Shown here: piece after piece, positions 29,601-39,784 of the stretch
How the letters are laid out: every line of letters begins with the position of its first letter
Position numbering within the stretch: the stretch's first letter is position 1
Source of the DNA: Phaeosaccion multiseriatum
Lineage: Eukaryota > Ochrophyta, other classes
Assembly (NCBI GenBank): GCA_965112735.1
Contig: OZ218963.1
Location: forward strand, 62,001-126,000
DNA: 64,000 nucleotides
Direction of reading: 5' to 3'
Notes under the pieces: generated by a model
What the model saw: the letters and a program-made list of their open reading frames with translations, nothing else
Databases searched by the model: none
What the model was told of the DNA's origin: nothing
Position numbers and translations under genes: made by a program

Positions 29601-32522
29601 TGGATGAAGGCCAGTGGATGGCAGTGGACGGGCATGACGGACGGTTTGGGCGAAGGGTAACGGAGTGGCAAAGACGGGGCAAAGAAGGGGCAAAGAAGGG
29701 GCAGGGCGACACCTTGGGACAATGTCCGTCACAGCCTTGGCAGTCAAAGCAGTGGCACGTAGAGAGTAAGAAGCGGAGCAAACATTCCGTGAAACATTCC
29801 GTGAAACATTCCCCCCTTGCGCACGCACAGCCGTCGCAGCGAAAGAAGCGCATCCACTGCCATCCTCCCAGCCCCTCCCCTGCCACACCTCCCTGCCTTA
29901 TCTCACTGACTTACTCTCCACAGGGTCCTATCCTCCTCCCCCAGGCCTGGCCACACGTCCTCGGGTCCGCACTGCGCCGCCGTGAAGATGGCACTCCATG
30001 GGGCGCCGCACACGCGCCCACGGCCCCCGGGGTCGTCCAACCGTAGCTTCACGCCATCCAAAACGCCGAATAGAGTCAACACGAAGGGGCAGCGGGGGGA
30101 TGGAGGGTGCCCAGGGGGGTTGGGGAGGGCGGTCTCCTGCAGCACCATTTGGGGTAAGATGTGCAGGGGAGGGATTGCTAACCCTAAGCCACCCAATCCA
30201 CTGCCATCCCCCCCGCCTCCTCCTGCTGCTGCTGGTGCTGTTGGAGCGTCTTTTGCCCCGCTTACACAGGCCCGGCGGACTGGGAGGGGATGGCAGTGGA
30301 GGGGAGGGAGGGAGAGGGAGATGAACAAAGAAGAGAGTGAGTGAGAGAGAGAGGAAGAGAGGAAGAGAGGAACAGGGGGAGAGAGGGACGTGGGAGAAGG
30401 ATGGCAGCGGATCGTGGGCCTGGGAAACGGTGGTGGATGGATGGCAGTGGATGGCAGTGGATGGCAGCTCATTCTCCTGGGCCTGACCCTGACCCTGACC
30501 CCGACCCCGACCCTGACCCTGACCTCCGCTCAAGAGGCTCCCCTTGCCCACGCTCCACGTTGAGGTTTCCGACGTGACTTTGCAGTGCTCCAGTACCGCC
30601 CCCTCCCCCACAGAGCCCCGCCCGCCCAGATGGCAGTTCACGAGCGTGGCCCCAGCGTGCACCTCCACCCCGGGGCTGCCCCCCCCCTCCCCCCCTGGGC
30701 CGGCCTCCTCCTCAACGCTGGCACCCGCCCTGTGTCCGAGGTTGAAGGGCTGAGTGAAGTTGGGCATCCTCAGGGCCATCATCTCCATGAGCTCGCGCGT
30801 GGTGCCCAAGTGCGCGAAGCTGGCTGCCGGTACACTCCCACTAGCAGGCACCTGTCCACTAGCATCCCCAACCCCCTCCCTCCTGGCCATCAGCAGGGCC
30901 CCCATTCGAAAGGCGCTGAAGGCGTCAAAGATTGCTCTCCGCGCCACGGACAGCGCACAGCTCACAGATGGCAAAGGGGGCCCGCACCGCGCCAAATACC
31001 CCGCCAGCGCAGTCTCAGTTTCAGTGCCAGTGTGGGCGCCTGCTGTGCCGACTGCGAGAAGGATATCCGAGTAGAGCTCCAGCCTCAGGGCGGGGACCCC
31101 TTCCCCCTCCCCCTGCTGTGTGCAGCCTGCAAACACTTCCGACGCTGCCAACCCCCGCAGGGCCCGCCCCGCCCTCCCGTCCAGCACCACCACGCCGGTG
31201 TCCACGGCCACAAGCCGCCGCCGCCGTCCACTGCCATCCTCTACTGTGTCACAAACTGCTGTATCGCCAACGACTGTACCACCAGCTGACAGGAAGGCGT
31301 GGGCTCTCTCAACGTCGTCAAGGCCGGGCTTCTGTAGATACTGAGCCACGGGCTGCACGGTGTAGGGCCCCAGGAGGGAGGGGTGAGAGCCAGACCCAGC
31401 GGGGGCGGGGAGCCCTGCTTGCCGCCCCTGAATGGCATACACCCCTGGGGAGTGGGAGTGGGAGGTGGGAGGGGGTGGCAATCCATGGGGGGGGGGGGGG
31501 AGACTTGGGTCACAGCGCTACAATGTAAGCGTAAGAGACCCCAAGAGCTGCTGCCAAATGACAGAGCGTTCTTGGCGACTTTCAACAAGCCTCAGTCATC
31601 AGCCCCTCAGCAGGCTCTCAGGAGTAGATCGATCCCGCCCGCTGTCTAGACTGCCCTCGAACGAAGGGAATGTTGAAGAGCTCAAAACAACACTTCGTTC
31701 GTAAGATTACGTACCGTGTGCGCTGGCGTACGCCTCGTCTGCTGGCACGGCAAGCCCGCACACCTCTCCTCCCCACGCCCACTCCAGGGGGGGCGCCCCA
31801 GAGGGGAGGAGTAGCATAACGTCACAGGAAGTGATGACGAGGCTGCCCGGCTGCAGCCCCGCCCCCGGCCCTCCGAAGAGCTGCTGCGCTTGACCGAGGA
31901 GGAGGTCCATCGGTGTGCTCCACTCACGTTGGGGGGGCAGGTCCGTCTTCTGCTGGGCAGAGGAGGGGCGGAAGAGTGGGGTGGGCGGGGCGTTCAGAGC
32001 GGAGAAGGCCTTGCCGCACACGCACTGCGTCGCCGAGCGCTGCGAGTCTCCTCCCGAGTGCACAAGGAGGGTGGTGTAGTCGTGGGTGTTGGGAGGGGTG
32101 TCTGCGTCTGTAGTGTCGCGCACGGCCTTGTCGATCTCAGCAAGGGCGTTGATGGTGCCCCCACCACTTCCCACCCGCACGCCTTTCGGATCGGCCACGG
32201 TGACGCAGAGGATGCGCTGGGAGGGGAGAATGAGGGAAGGAAGAACGAGGGAGGAGGAAGAAAAAGAAGAAAGGAAGTCAACGGGAGGAGGTTTCGATGT
32301 GCACAGCGCCCCTTCCCGCCTTCTGCACCCAAACCTCACCTCTGCGAAGGTATCCCCGTCCCGCTCCTCCACAACCCCTCCCGTTAACAGCAGTACTGCA
32401 TCACACAATTCCGCGAGGAAGGCATTGGCCGCCCTCTCACTCGAGGCGCTCAAGGCGATCACGTCGAACGGGAAGCTCGCTCCCCCTCCTTGGCGAGCGT
32501 AGCACACCACTTGGTGCGGCAT
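23132..32522 (-). CDS. Bifunctional L-fucokinase / GDP-L-fucose pyrophosphorylase, enlarged
   Basis: The salvage enzyme phosphorylates L-fucose and then couples fucose-1-phosphate to GTP to give GDP-fucose in the cytosol; plant FKGP and Bacteroides Fkp have the same order. Exons: 32522-32340, 32216-31715, 31444-30524, 30279-29915, 29471-29077, 28914-28782, 28486-27444, 27084-26785, 26352-25167, 24410-23948, 23511-23132. All phases fit and give about 1,956 residues, against roughly 1,000-1,060 in the plant enzyme. The N-terminal half has VGSGGGTINAL, LVHSGGDSQRSA and ITSCDVMLLL (guanylyltransferase). The C-terminal half has ARLDLAGGWSDTPPLCYER, PQGSGLGTSS and GAGGGGFIGLI (GHMP kinase). The excess is low-complexity inserts: GMAVDG/DGSGW motif translations, poly-Gly, poly-Ser, (DIGI)n and acidic runs. 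The exon 6 donor is uncertain; 28767 also fits the phase. Confidence 0.9.
23793..23930. repeat. (ACAG)n microsatellite
   Basis: About 30 ACAG units with occasional ACAC and ACAA variants lie in the last intron of the fucose enzyme gene. Confidence 0.95.
24433..24832. repeat. 400-bp GGGA/GGGAAGGGAGG purine array
   Basis: An almost pure G/A plus strand of GGGAGGGA and GGGAAGGGAGG units fills the intron between 24411 and 25166. On the transcribed RNA it is a C/T tract running up to the acceptor at 24411, so it doubles as a very long polypyrimidine tract. Regular G-triplets could form G-quadruplex or triplex DNA. Confidence 0.95.
25022..25166. repeat. (CA)n / CACACCC microsatellite at the donor of exon 9
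   Basis: ACACCC and CA repeats run up to the exon 9 boundary of the fucose enzyme gene. In the sense direction the donor GTGGGTGTGGG is itself the first repeat unit. Confidence 0.9.
26380..26784. repeat. CT-rich intron with two duplicated blocks
   Basis: A CTCTCTCC-rich intron of the fucose enzyme gene. A block of about 80 bases (TTCCTCTCCCTCTCCCTCTC ... CACCTTTTCCATAC) occurs twice at 26465-26620. CTCGCTCTTTAAGCACTGC occurs twice at about 26694-26770. Confidence 0.8.
27098..27222. repeat. 21-22-bp tandem repeat, unit TTGTTGGCGGTTACAAGTGTC
   Basis: About six units lie in the intron just upstream (sense) of exon 8 of the fucose enzyme gene. They end next to the inferred acceptor at 27086-27085. 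Confidence 0.9.
27597..27650 (-). repeat. 12-bp in-frame coding repeat (ATCGATGCCAAT)
   Basis: Four to five copies of a 12-base unit lie in exon 7 of the fucose enzyme. Sense translation is repeated DIGI. It keeps frame because the unit is a multiple of three. Similar ATCGATGC sequence recurs in a lectin-gene intron near 34390-34460. Confidence 0.9.
29478..29625. repeat. GGATGGCAGTGGATAGATGGCAGT tandem array
   Basis: About ten 12- or 24-base units of the dispersed GGCAGTGGATGG motif are clustered immediately upstream (sense) of exon 5 of the fucose enzyme gene. The sense strand gives CCATCCACTGCCATC repeats leading into the acceptor at 29472. Confidence 0.92.
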
Positions 32523-32777
32523 GTGTACTATATCCCCCCTTTTTCTTATGATAATGCCTTCCTCGTCTGGGTGGCGATCTGGTCATTCGTTCTCTGCCAG
32601 CCTGTTGAGACCTCTTCCATCGATCGAGATCGACGCACGTTGGTGAATTCCATGAATATTGGCGCTGATCTTGGGCCGTTGAGGGAGTCAGATTAGGAAA
32701 GAGAAAATAAAAGACACTCGTAGTGAGGGGCCAGTCCTCGCTCTTCCCAAGAGCGACCCCGGTCTTTTCTTCCAAAT
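32523..32777. promoter_or_regulatory. Compact divergent promoter, fucose enzyme and lectin genes
   Basis: Only 255 bases separate two outward-facing start codons (32522 minus, 32778 plus). AAAATAAAAGA at about 32703-32713 is a TATA-like element upstream of the lectin ATG. The A/T content is visibly higher than in flanking coding DNA. A shared regulatory region is likely, and co-regulation would be plausible. Confidence 0.5.
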
Positions 32778-35700
32778 ATGTATCTACCGACTGTGCCACT
32801 GGCCCTTCTCACCTACTGCCTGCTTCTGCCGCGTATCGCCGAAGGGCAGGCCACGACAAACCTCGAGTGCGCTATGCAGGTACTGCCGCTCCTCCCACCA
32901 CCCCCCGGTCTCCCGTCCCCCGTCTCCTCCTCCCGTCTCCTCCTTAATTTGAGAAAAATTAATTCAAAAAATGCCCCCCCCCGCGTCCGCCCGAACTTAC
33001 GCACCCCCACACCAACGCCCTTGCAGGTGCCTCTCGAGGAGGTGAGGAGGGGTAAAGCAGCCTTCTACTCCGGGTGTGACACACCGGGCGGTGAGGTCCC
33101 CACTGGTTGCTGGACCCCTGGGCAATGGTGGCGAGACAACCCTGGGGAATGGGGCATTGAGAACCAGAATTATGGCTGCCAAACCTGCGTCCTGCGTGAG
33201 GAGTGGGCGGAGGATTCCCTCTTCAACGTGTACTGGGGAGAGGGCGAGGGCTTGTCCGGTTCCGGGCTGCGGAGGGACAGCATCGCCCCGTGCCCGGAGG
33301 TACCCTTCCCCGAGGAGTGGCAGGAGGCGCAGTTCGGCTCGTCGGACCAATACGAGACGCTGTACGCTCTCATGTACGGGGCTGTCGACATCGTGACGGG
33401 GGCGTCGCTCACCAATGACACCGAGTGCGGGGACTACCCGGAGGACACGCTGTACAACAGCGCCGAGAACCGCTGCTACTTCAAGTCCAATCGGTGAGTT
33501 TGGCGGGCGTGGCCGGGTCAGACTTCCCTTGCCTGCCTTGCCTTGCTTGCCCCTCTGCTCCGCTCCACTCCCTGCCCATGCAGCTGCTCTGCTGCCGCTG
33601 CTCTCTCTCACACACTCTCACACACACTCCCTCCCCATCCGTCGCGTCTCTCCCCCCACTCAGCTACGACCTGTCCACGTCCTGGAACGCGGCAGTCGCC
33701 ATCTGTGACGACATGGGGGGGGCGCTGGTGGGCATCGACAGCGAGGCGGAGGACCAATGGTTCAAGCACAACCTTCTGTGGACGGGCTTCATGGGGGAAA
33801 CCTTCACCGGCCTGCACAAGAACAACACAGAGCAGGTCAGGAGGGGGGGGGGGGCGTGGTGCTAGGCTGCTGCTTGCTGCTGCTGCTTACTGCTCCTCTT
33901 TCTTCTTCTTCTACTCCTACTCTACTGCTACCACTCCCACTGCTACTACTACTACTACTACTACTACTACTATGCGACTACTAACTCCGCCCACGACACT
34001 ACTACCACAACGACAGAACTTTGTCTCACAGTCACAGAATCATCATCTCGTCACGTACACTTCCACTTCCACTCCTTGTGCATATCACCAACAGGTGTAC
34101 CGCTACGTGCAGTCGGACGCGATTTATAACCCGGAGGAGATGGACGTGGAGGACGTGGCGTCTTGGTACGGGGGGGAGGGACCCTGGTACCCAGAAATGT
34201 CCGCTGACACCGACTACGGAGGTATGTTGTGGATATATGCATGTGTTATGTGTGCGTGTATGTGTGCGTGCGTGCGTGTTTGTGTGTTTGTGTGTGTGTG
34301 TGTGTTTGCCCGAGCATCCACCCCCCCCCACTCTTGTTTGTTGTTTGTTTTGACGTATTTCGACCTCGACTTACGGAGTGAATGCGTATCGATTTTGATA
34401 TGAATATCGATGCCCTACCCCATATTTCGACCTCGACTTACGGAGTGAATGAATATCGATGCTCTACCCCCTACCCCTCCAGACCCGTCCGACAACCCCC
34501 GGACGTGCATGGAGTACTACCCCAACGGTACGTTAACGTTACCGGTGCGGTGCGTCCTTCTGACTCAGCCCCTCTCACCCCCATAACTAACGTGCTGACT
34601 TTCTGTGCTACCGTCTCTGCGTCTCTGTATGTGTCTCTCCCTGTCCCGTCGTCGGGTGCCATCTCCATCCTCCCCACTCGCCGCAGACCCCAAGCGCTGG
34701 AACCCCTTCAGGTCAGTGCGGGTCAACGGCATGGGGCATCTGTCGGGGCGGAGGCACTGAAGTTCACATTTATTTGTTGTTCCGTAGCAGAGCACTGCAG
34801 TGTATGAAGTCCCTCTCCTTCTCTCGCCCCTGCCTACTCATCCGCACTCCCGTCCTCTGCCATATGTTGCCATCTGTGACCCCCCCCCGCTCTCCTGTCT
34901 CTGCTCAGCTGCGATGTGCTCAAGCAGTACGCGTGTGAGCTCCCCAGGTACGTAAGAGGGTACGTAAGAGGAATGCAAGTGCTGTTCTGCTCTCGTCCAG
35001 TCCCGTCCACTGCCATCCTCCCAGTCCGTTTCATCTGCTCTCCATCTGCTCTCCGCCTCTGGCGTGGCGACTTTCGTTCGCCCTCACCCTTTTTTCCCTC
35101 AGAGACTGACCGTACCGTCTCCCCCCCCCCCCCCATCCACTGCCATCCTTCAGTGCCAGCTGCATCGAGTCCGGCGATATTGACTGTGAAGGCACTCCCC
35201 TCCCCGCCTCGACGGAGGGTCCTCGCGACCCTGATCTGACCTGGGGCCCCACTCCCACCCCGGCTTCCCCTGCCACCACTTCTGGGCCCACGGCAGCAGA
35301 GGAAGAAGAGGAGGAAGAGGAGGAGGAGGAGGAGGAGGAGGAGGAGGAAGAAGAGGAGGAAGAGGAGGAAGAGGAGGAAACCACTGAAGAGGAAGAGGAG
35401 GAGGAAGAAGAGGAGGAAGAGGAGGAGGAAGAGGAGGAAACCACTGAAGAGGAAGAGGAGGAGGAGGAGGAGGAGGAGGAGGAAACTACTGCAGAGGAAG
35501 AAGAAGAGGAGGGGGGGGAGGATGAGGAGGGGGAGGAGACTAGTGAGGAGGAAACTACAGAGAGGAGCACTATCACTGGGGGAGGTGCCACTGACGAGGA
35601 TAACGAGGAGGGTTCCACTACCACTGGAGGGGAGGAGGAGGAGGAGGAGGAGGAGGAGGAGGAGGAGGAGGAGGGGGAGGAAGAGGAGGCGGAGGGGGGA

Positions 35701-36180
35701 GAGGAGGAGGAGGAGGAGGAGGAGGAGGAGGAGGAAGAGGAGGACGGGGGCGGGGGGGAGGACGGGGAGGGGGAGGAAGAGGAGGAGGAAAGCACTGGCA
35801 CTGGTGGGGGTGCCACTGAGAGGGATAGCGCTGACGAGGAGGAGGAAGCCACTGGGGAAGAGGAAGGGGAGGACACCACCAGTGAGGAGGGTAGCGAGGA
35901 GGAGGGGGATGACCCTCCCGCACCCACTCCCGCACCCACACCCGCCATGCGTGGCGGTGTAGACGGGTCCGGCAGGTCGGGGGGCGGCGGCGAGGAAGGG
36001 GCAGGGGACGACTCCTTCTCAGTGGTGGGGCTCGGCGAGGTGGCCTCCATTGCCGTTGTGGCGGCGGCGGCGAGTATAGGGATGGCGTTGGTGGTGGCGG
36101 GGGGAGTGCTGCTGCACACGGGCAGCAGACAGGCACCCAAGCAGCAGGCGGGGCTGCGGCCTTCGGAGTTCAGCCCGTGA
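32778..36180 (+). CDS. Secreted/membrane C-type lectin-like protein with poly-Glu stalk
   Basis: Exons 32778-32879, 33027-33493, 33664-33835, 34095-34221, 34483-34527, 34687-34711, 34909-34947 and 35154-36180 join in phase (667 residues). A signal peptide (LTYCLLLPRIAEG) starts the protein. A Cys/Trp-rich region follows, then a C-type lectin fold at about 175-326: NRCYFKSNRYDLSTSWNAAV, GALVGIDSEAEDQWF, WYPEMS, DVLKQYACELP. The last exon encodes a Pro/Thr hinge, about 200 residues dominated by Glu with Ser/Thr/Gly breaks, a PAPTPAPTPA segment, one membrane helix (SIAVVAAAASIGMALVVAGG) and a short tail. This predicts a type I surface protein with an acidic rod. The calcium- and sugar-binding triad of classic C-type lectins (EPN/QPD, WND) is not evident, so carbohydrate binding is unproven. 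Exon 6 is only 25 bases long. Confidence 0.88.
35296..35800 (+). repeat. GAG/GAA codon repeat encoding the acidic stalk
   Basis: About 500 bases are dominated by GAG and GAA codons, broken by ACCACT, ACTACT and GGTGCCACT. The frame stays open from the exon start at 35154 to the stop at 36178. A GAGGAAACCACTGAAGAG block is repeated near 35375 and 35435, showing growth by local duplication. Confidence 0.93.
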
Positions 36181-36688
36181 GGAGTGGGGATGGTGGAGGT
36201 CCGTGAGGAGCGACAAGTTTGTGAGTGTTTTAGAGTTTATTTATTTAGAGAGCCTTTTTAGCCTCCCATCCGTGTATCCCATCACACCAGCTTAGCGCCG
36301 ATGGTTCCCAAACTGAGGCCGAGAGGAGGGGAGGAGGAGGGCGGCTGTAGTACTTGTATAGGAGGGGAATCCGTCATTGGAGGCAATGGGAGCAGAAGAA
36401 GAAGAAGAGGAGGAGGAGGAGGAGGAGGAGGAGGAGCGGGAGGAGGAGGAGGAGGCGGGAGGAACATCGGGTAAAGCATGGAAGGAGGGGCCGCACCCAC
36501 CCACCCACGCAACGGGGCCTTCGTCTGCTTGTCGAGTCGTGACGGTCGGGCCGTTGCAGTCTGATGGAGGGCGAGGGAGGACGAGGCGATGGAGCAGTGC
36601 CTACATGGGGGGGGGTGCATAGAGGAGGAAGTGTGTGACCTTTGTATAGAGGATGAGGTGTGTGACATTTGGTGCCATCAGCAGACCG

Positions 36689-36736
<48 letters not shown>

Positions 36737-37312
36737 GGCGAAGGCGAGGACTGCCCAGTCCATCGCTCTCGTGGGGCGGGGAGGAGGGAGTAAGTTGCTT
36801 AGGTCGAGGCTGCTGCAGAAGGCAACGTATTGTACTGTAGATATATACACGTGTTTGTGCTGACACCGAAGGAGGGAGGGAGAGAAGTGCTCTGGTCGTG
36901 TCGAGGTCAGGTGAGGTGAGGTAGGAAGCCTTGAAGCTATAAACTCTAACCAAGCTCTCTGGCAATACTTTCAGCACACTTCCGTTCTGTTTCACAGCAT
37001 AGAGGCCAAGCGCCGAGCAGGGATTGCCCTCGGACACTCTTCGTCTTCCCCTCCCACGGAATCATGGCCCCTCCCACGGAATCATGGCTGGGCCCCCAGT
37101 GACCCCGGCTCCCGGCCTGCTGATTCCCATGTCTACAAGCCCATCACTGCCATTTCTGGGGGCCCTTTGGACAAGCGATTTGATGATTTCATTGACTTAG
37201 CTTCTCTACGATTGAATGAATGAGCCACGCTTCGCCGCGGTGGGTAACAACGGCGATGATGAGGCGGGCGGAAGGCGGTCGGGTCGCTGTCTACATCTCC
37301 AGTCCTGAGGCA
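36181..37312. other. Intergenic DNA downstream of the lectin gene
   Basis: The stretch holds a GAG-rich run at 36398-36460 and a (CA)n run at 36689-36735. GGCCCCTCCCACGGAATCAT is duplicated at about 37040-37085. A plus-strand frame is open from about 37003 to a TGA at 37222 behind a possible acceptor (TTTCACAG, 36994-37001) and could be a last exon. No upstream exon or family was found, so no gene is called. Confidence 0.4.
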
Positions 37313-37657
37313 TCAGCAGCAGGGCCCTCCACACGCACGCACGCTCGCAGCGCCTTCCGCCCGCGCTTCGACATGGGACTTGCACAATCCTCCTTCGATC
37401 CGATTCTTTTCGCACCCCTCGACAGTACACTTCTTGACCACAGCTCCATGGGACACGCACAATCCTCCCTGCTGCGCGCACCCCTCGACAATACAGCGCC
37501 TCCTCCTTCCCCCTTTCCTCATTCTTCTTCCCTTCCACACACCTCCGAACACGCTCCGAACAAGGAATAGAGGGTTGTTGGTTTTGGTTTGGGAGACGAG
37601 ATCCTCACGCGCATCCAACGCACACCAGGGATCAGCTCTGAGTGGCTCGTTCCTCAC
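37313..37657 (-). pseudogene. Remnant with WRKY19-like Cys/His zinc repeats
   Basis: The minus-strand frame encodes two tandem units, CIVEGCAQQGGLCVSHG and CTVEGCEKNRIEGGLCKSHV (spacings C-x4-C-x6/9-C-x2-H), within a basic stretch. Such repeats are common in stramenopile proteins annotated as WRKY19-like zinc-binding. No ATG precedes the units in frame (the frame opens at GTG) and it stops soon after unit two. It is therefore called a fragment. It could be a single exon of a gene whose other exons I could not find. Confidence 0.45.
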
Positions 37658-37934
37658 TTTGAAAAAAGGAGGTGAAATGAAATGATATGTAGGAGCAGCA
37701 GGCTTTTATTGACTTACAGGAACCTCCCTTCCCATATGCCTCTATACTGCCTCCAGGGCGGCCAAGCGCGTGCCAAAGGAAGCTCCGAAGGCCTCCCGTA
37801 TGCCTCTCCAGGGCAGGAAGAGAGCTCACCCATCGGCTCTATACATGAAGAGAGCTCACCCACCCGCTCTCCCCCCCCATCGAATGCAGCCACAACGAAA
37901 GAGAGACATGACTCATCCTCTTCCCCATATGCCT

Positions 37935-39741
37935 CTACACTGCGCACGCCTCCTCCAGCGTGTGTGCAGGCAGGAGCAGGTCTGTAACGGTTTTTCCGAA
38001 GACGGACAGCGAACAGAACTCCCTGCCTGCCCGGGAAGGCTTGTCTCTGCAGCTCGTGACGAGGTGCGTCACCTGTTGGTGGTACAGTCAGCGGGATTGA
38101 GTGGCATGTTAAGGGAGGAGGCAAGGGCGGCAGTGAGTCGGTGATACAACGGAGGAGGCTATCGGAGGAGGCGGGGGCAGGAAGGCAGGATACGCCCGAA
38201 ACATCATGCGGACTTGACTCGGAGCGCGAGCGAGCGAGGGACAGGCCTGCCACTCCCTCCCTCCCTCCCTCCCTCCCCCCCTCTCGTCCACTGCCGTCCC
38301 TCCCTTTCTCACTCACCACCTCTCCATTGAACACTACGCGAACGAAGTGGTCTCCGCCCCCCTCCTCCCCCTCCTCCCTCGCCCCCTTGCCGCTGGCGTC
38401 CCTCCCTTGCCCTTGCCCTTGCCAGAGCTCAAAGACCACGTGGGAGGCATCTGCAAAGTGCAAAGTGCACGGAGCAAGAAGCAAGGAGCAAGGAGCAAGG
38501 AGCAAGGCGAGAGCGCGTTGGCCCCTCTCGTTAGTACGCCTCTCTCTGCCTGCCCATACGCCTCTCTCTCTGCCTGCCCATACGCCTCTCTCTCTCTGCC
38601 TGCCCATACGCCTCTCTCTGCCTGCCCATACGCCTCTCTCTCTGCCTGCCCATACGCCTCTCTCTCTGCCTGCCCATACGCCTCTCTCTCTGCCTGCCCA
38701 TACGCCTCTCTCTGCCTGCCCATACGCCTCTATCTCTGCCTGCCCATACGCCCCTCTCTGCCTGCCCATACGCCTCTCTCTCTGCCTGCCCATACGCCTC
38801 TCTCTGCCTGCACATACGCCTCTCTCTCTGCCTGCCCATACGCCTCTCTCTCTCTGTCTGCCCATACGCCTCTCTCTCTGCCTGCCCATACGCCTCTATC
38901 TCTGCCTGCCCATACGCCCCTCTCTGCCTGCCCATACGCCTCTCTCTCTGCCTGCCCATACGTCTCTCTCTGCCTGCCCATACGCCTCTCTCTCTGCCTG
39001 CCCATACGCCTCTCTCTCTGCCTGCCCATACGCCTCTCTCTGCCTGCCCATACGCCTCTCTCTCTGCCTGCCCATACGCCTCTCTCTCTGCCTGCCCATA
39101 CGCCTCTCTCTCTGCCTGCCCATACGCCTCTCTCTCTGCCTGCCCATACGCCTCTATCTCTGCCTGCCCATACGCCTCTCTCTCTGCCTGCCCATACGCC
39201 TCTCTCTCTGCCTGCACATACGCCTCTCTCTCTGCCTGCCCATATGCCTCTGTGTCTGTCCTAACATTGACTTACACGGAGGCCAGTCGCAGTCGTACGC
39301 CCCCAAAGCCGCCAGCACAGGCGCGATGACTGTGTCGTGCCCCGAGAAGAGGGCAAACAAGAGGGGAGATTCCCCCTGGACCTTACGCGTGAAACCGTCA
39401 AGCAGTTCTTGGAGGAACGGGTAGATGGAAAGCTGAGAGGGGGGGGGGGAGGGGGAGGGGGCAGGAGGGTGGGAGAGGGGGGTGTGGAGCATGCAGGGAG
39501 GAGGGGGGGGGGGAGTGGACACGGCCGTCAGGGAGAGAGAGGGGAGGAGAGAGGCAGAGAAGAAACAGATTGATAGATAAAGAGAGCGACAGAGAGACAG
39601 AGGGAGCCAGAGAGAGACGGAGAGACGGACGGGTAAGGATAGATGCGAGAGAGAGAGTTTAGGCAAAGTCCAAAGTCGGTGCTCGTGCACGTACACCCCT
39701 ACACTGCCCAGCACAACAACAACAACAACAACAACAACAGC

Positions 39742-39784
<43 letters not shown>

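Noticed and set aside
35031-36140. Minus-strand poly-Ser frame of 369 codons
   Set aside because: It is the antisense of the GAG repeat stalk; no promoter, splice or domain evidence.
38141-39424. Long repetitive frames (plus and minus) made of LPAHTPLS, CLPIRLSL or AYGQAER units
   Set aside because: They are translations of an intronic 22-25-base minisatellite that has no stop in any frame; the phosphatase exons on both sides splice over it in phase.
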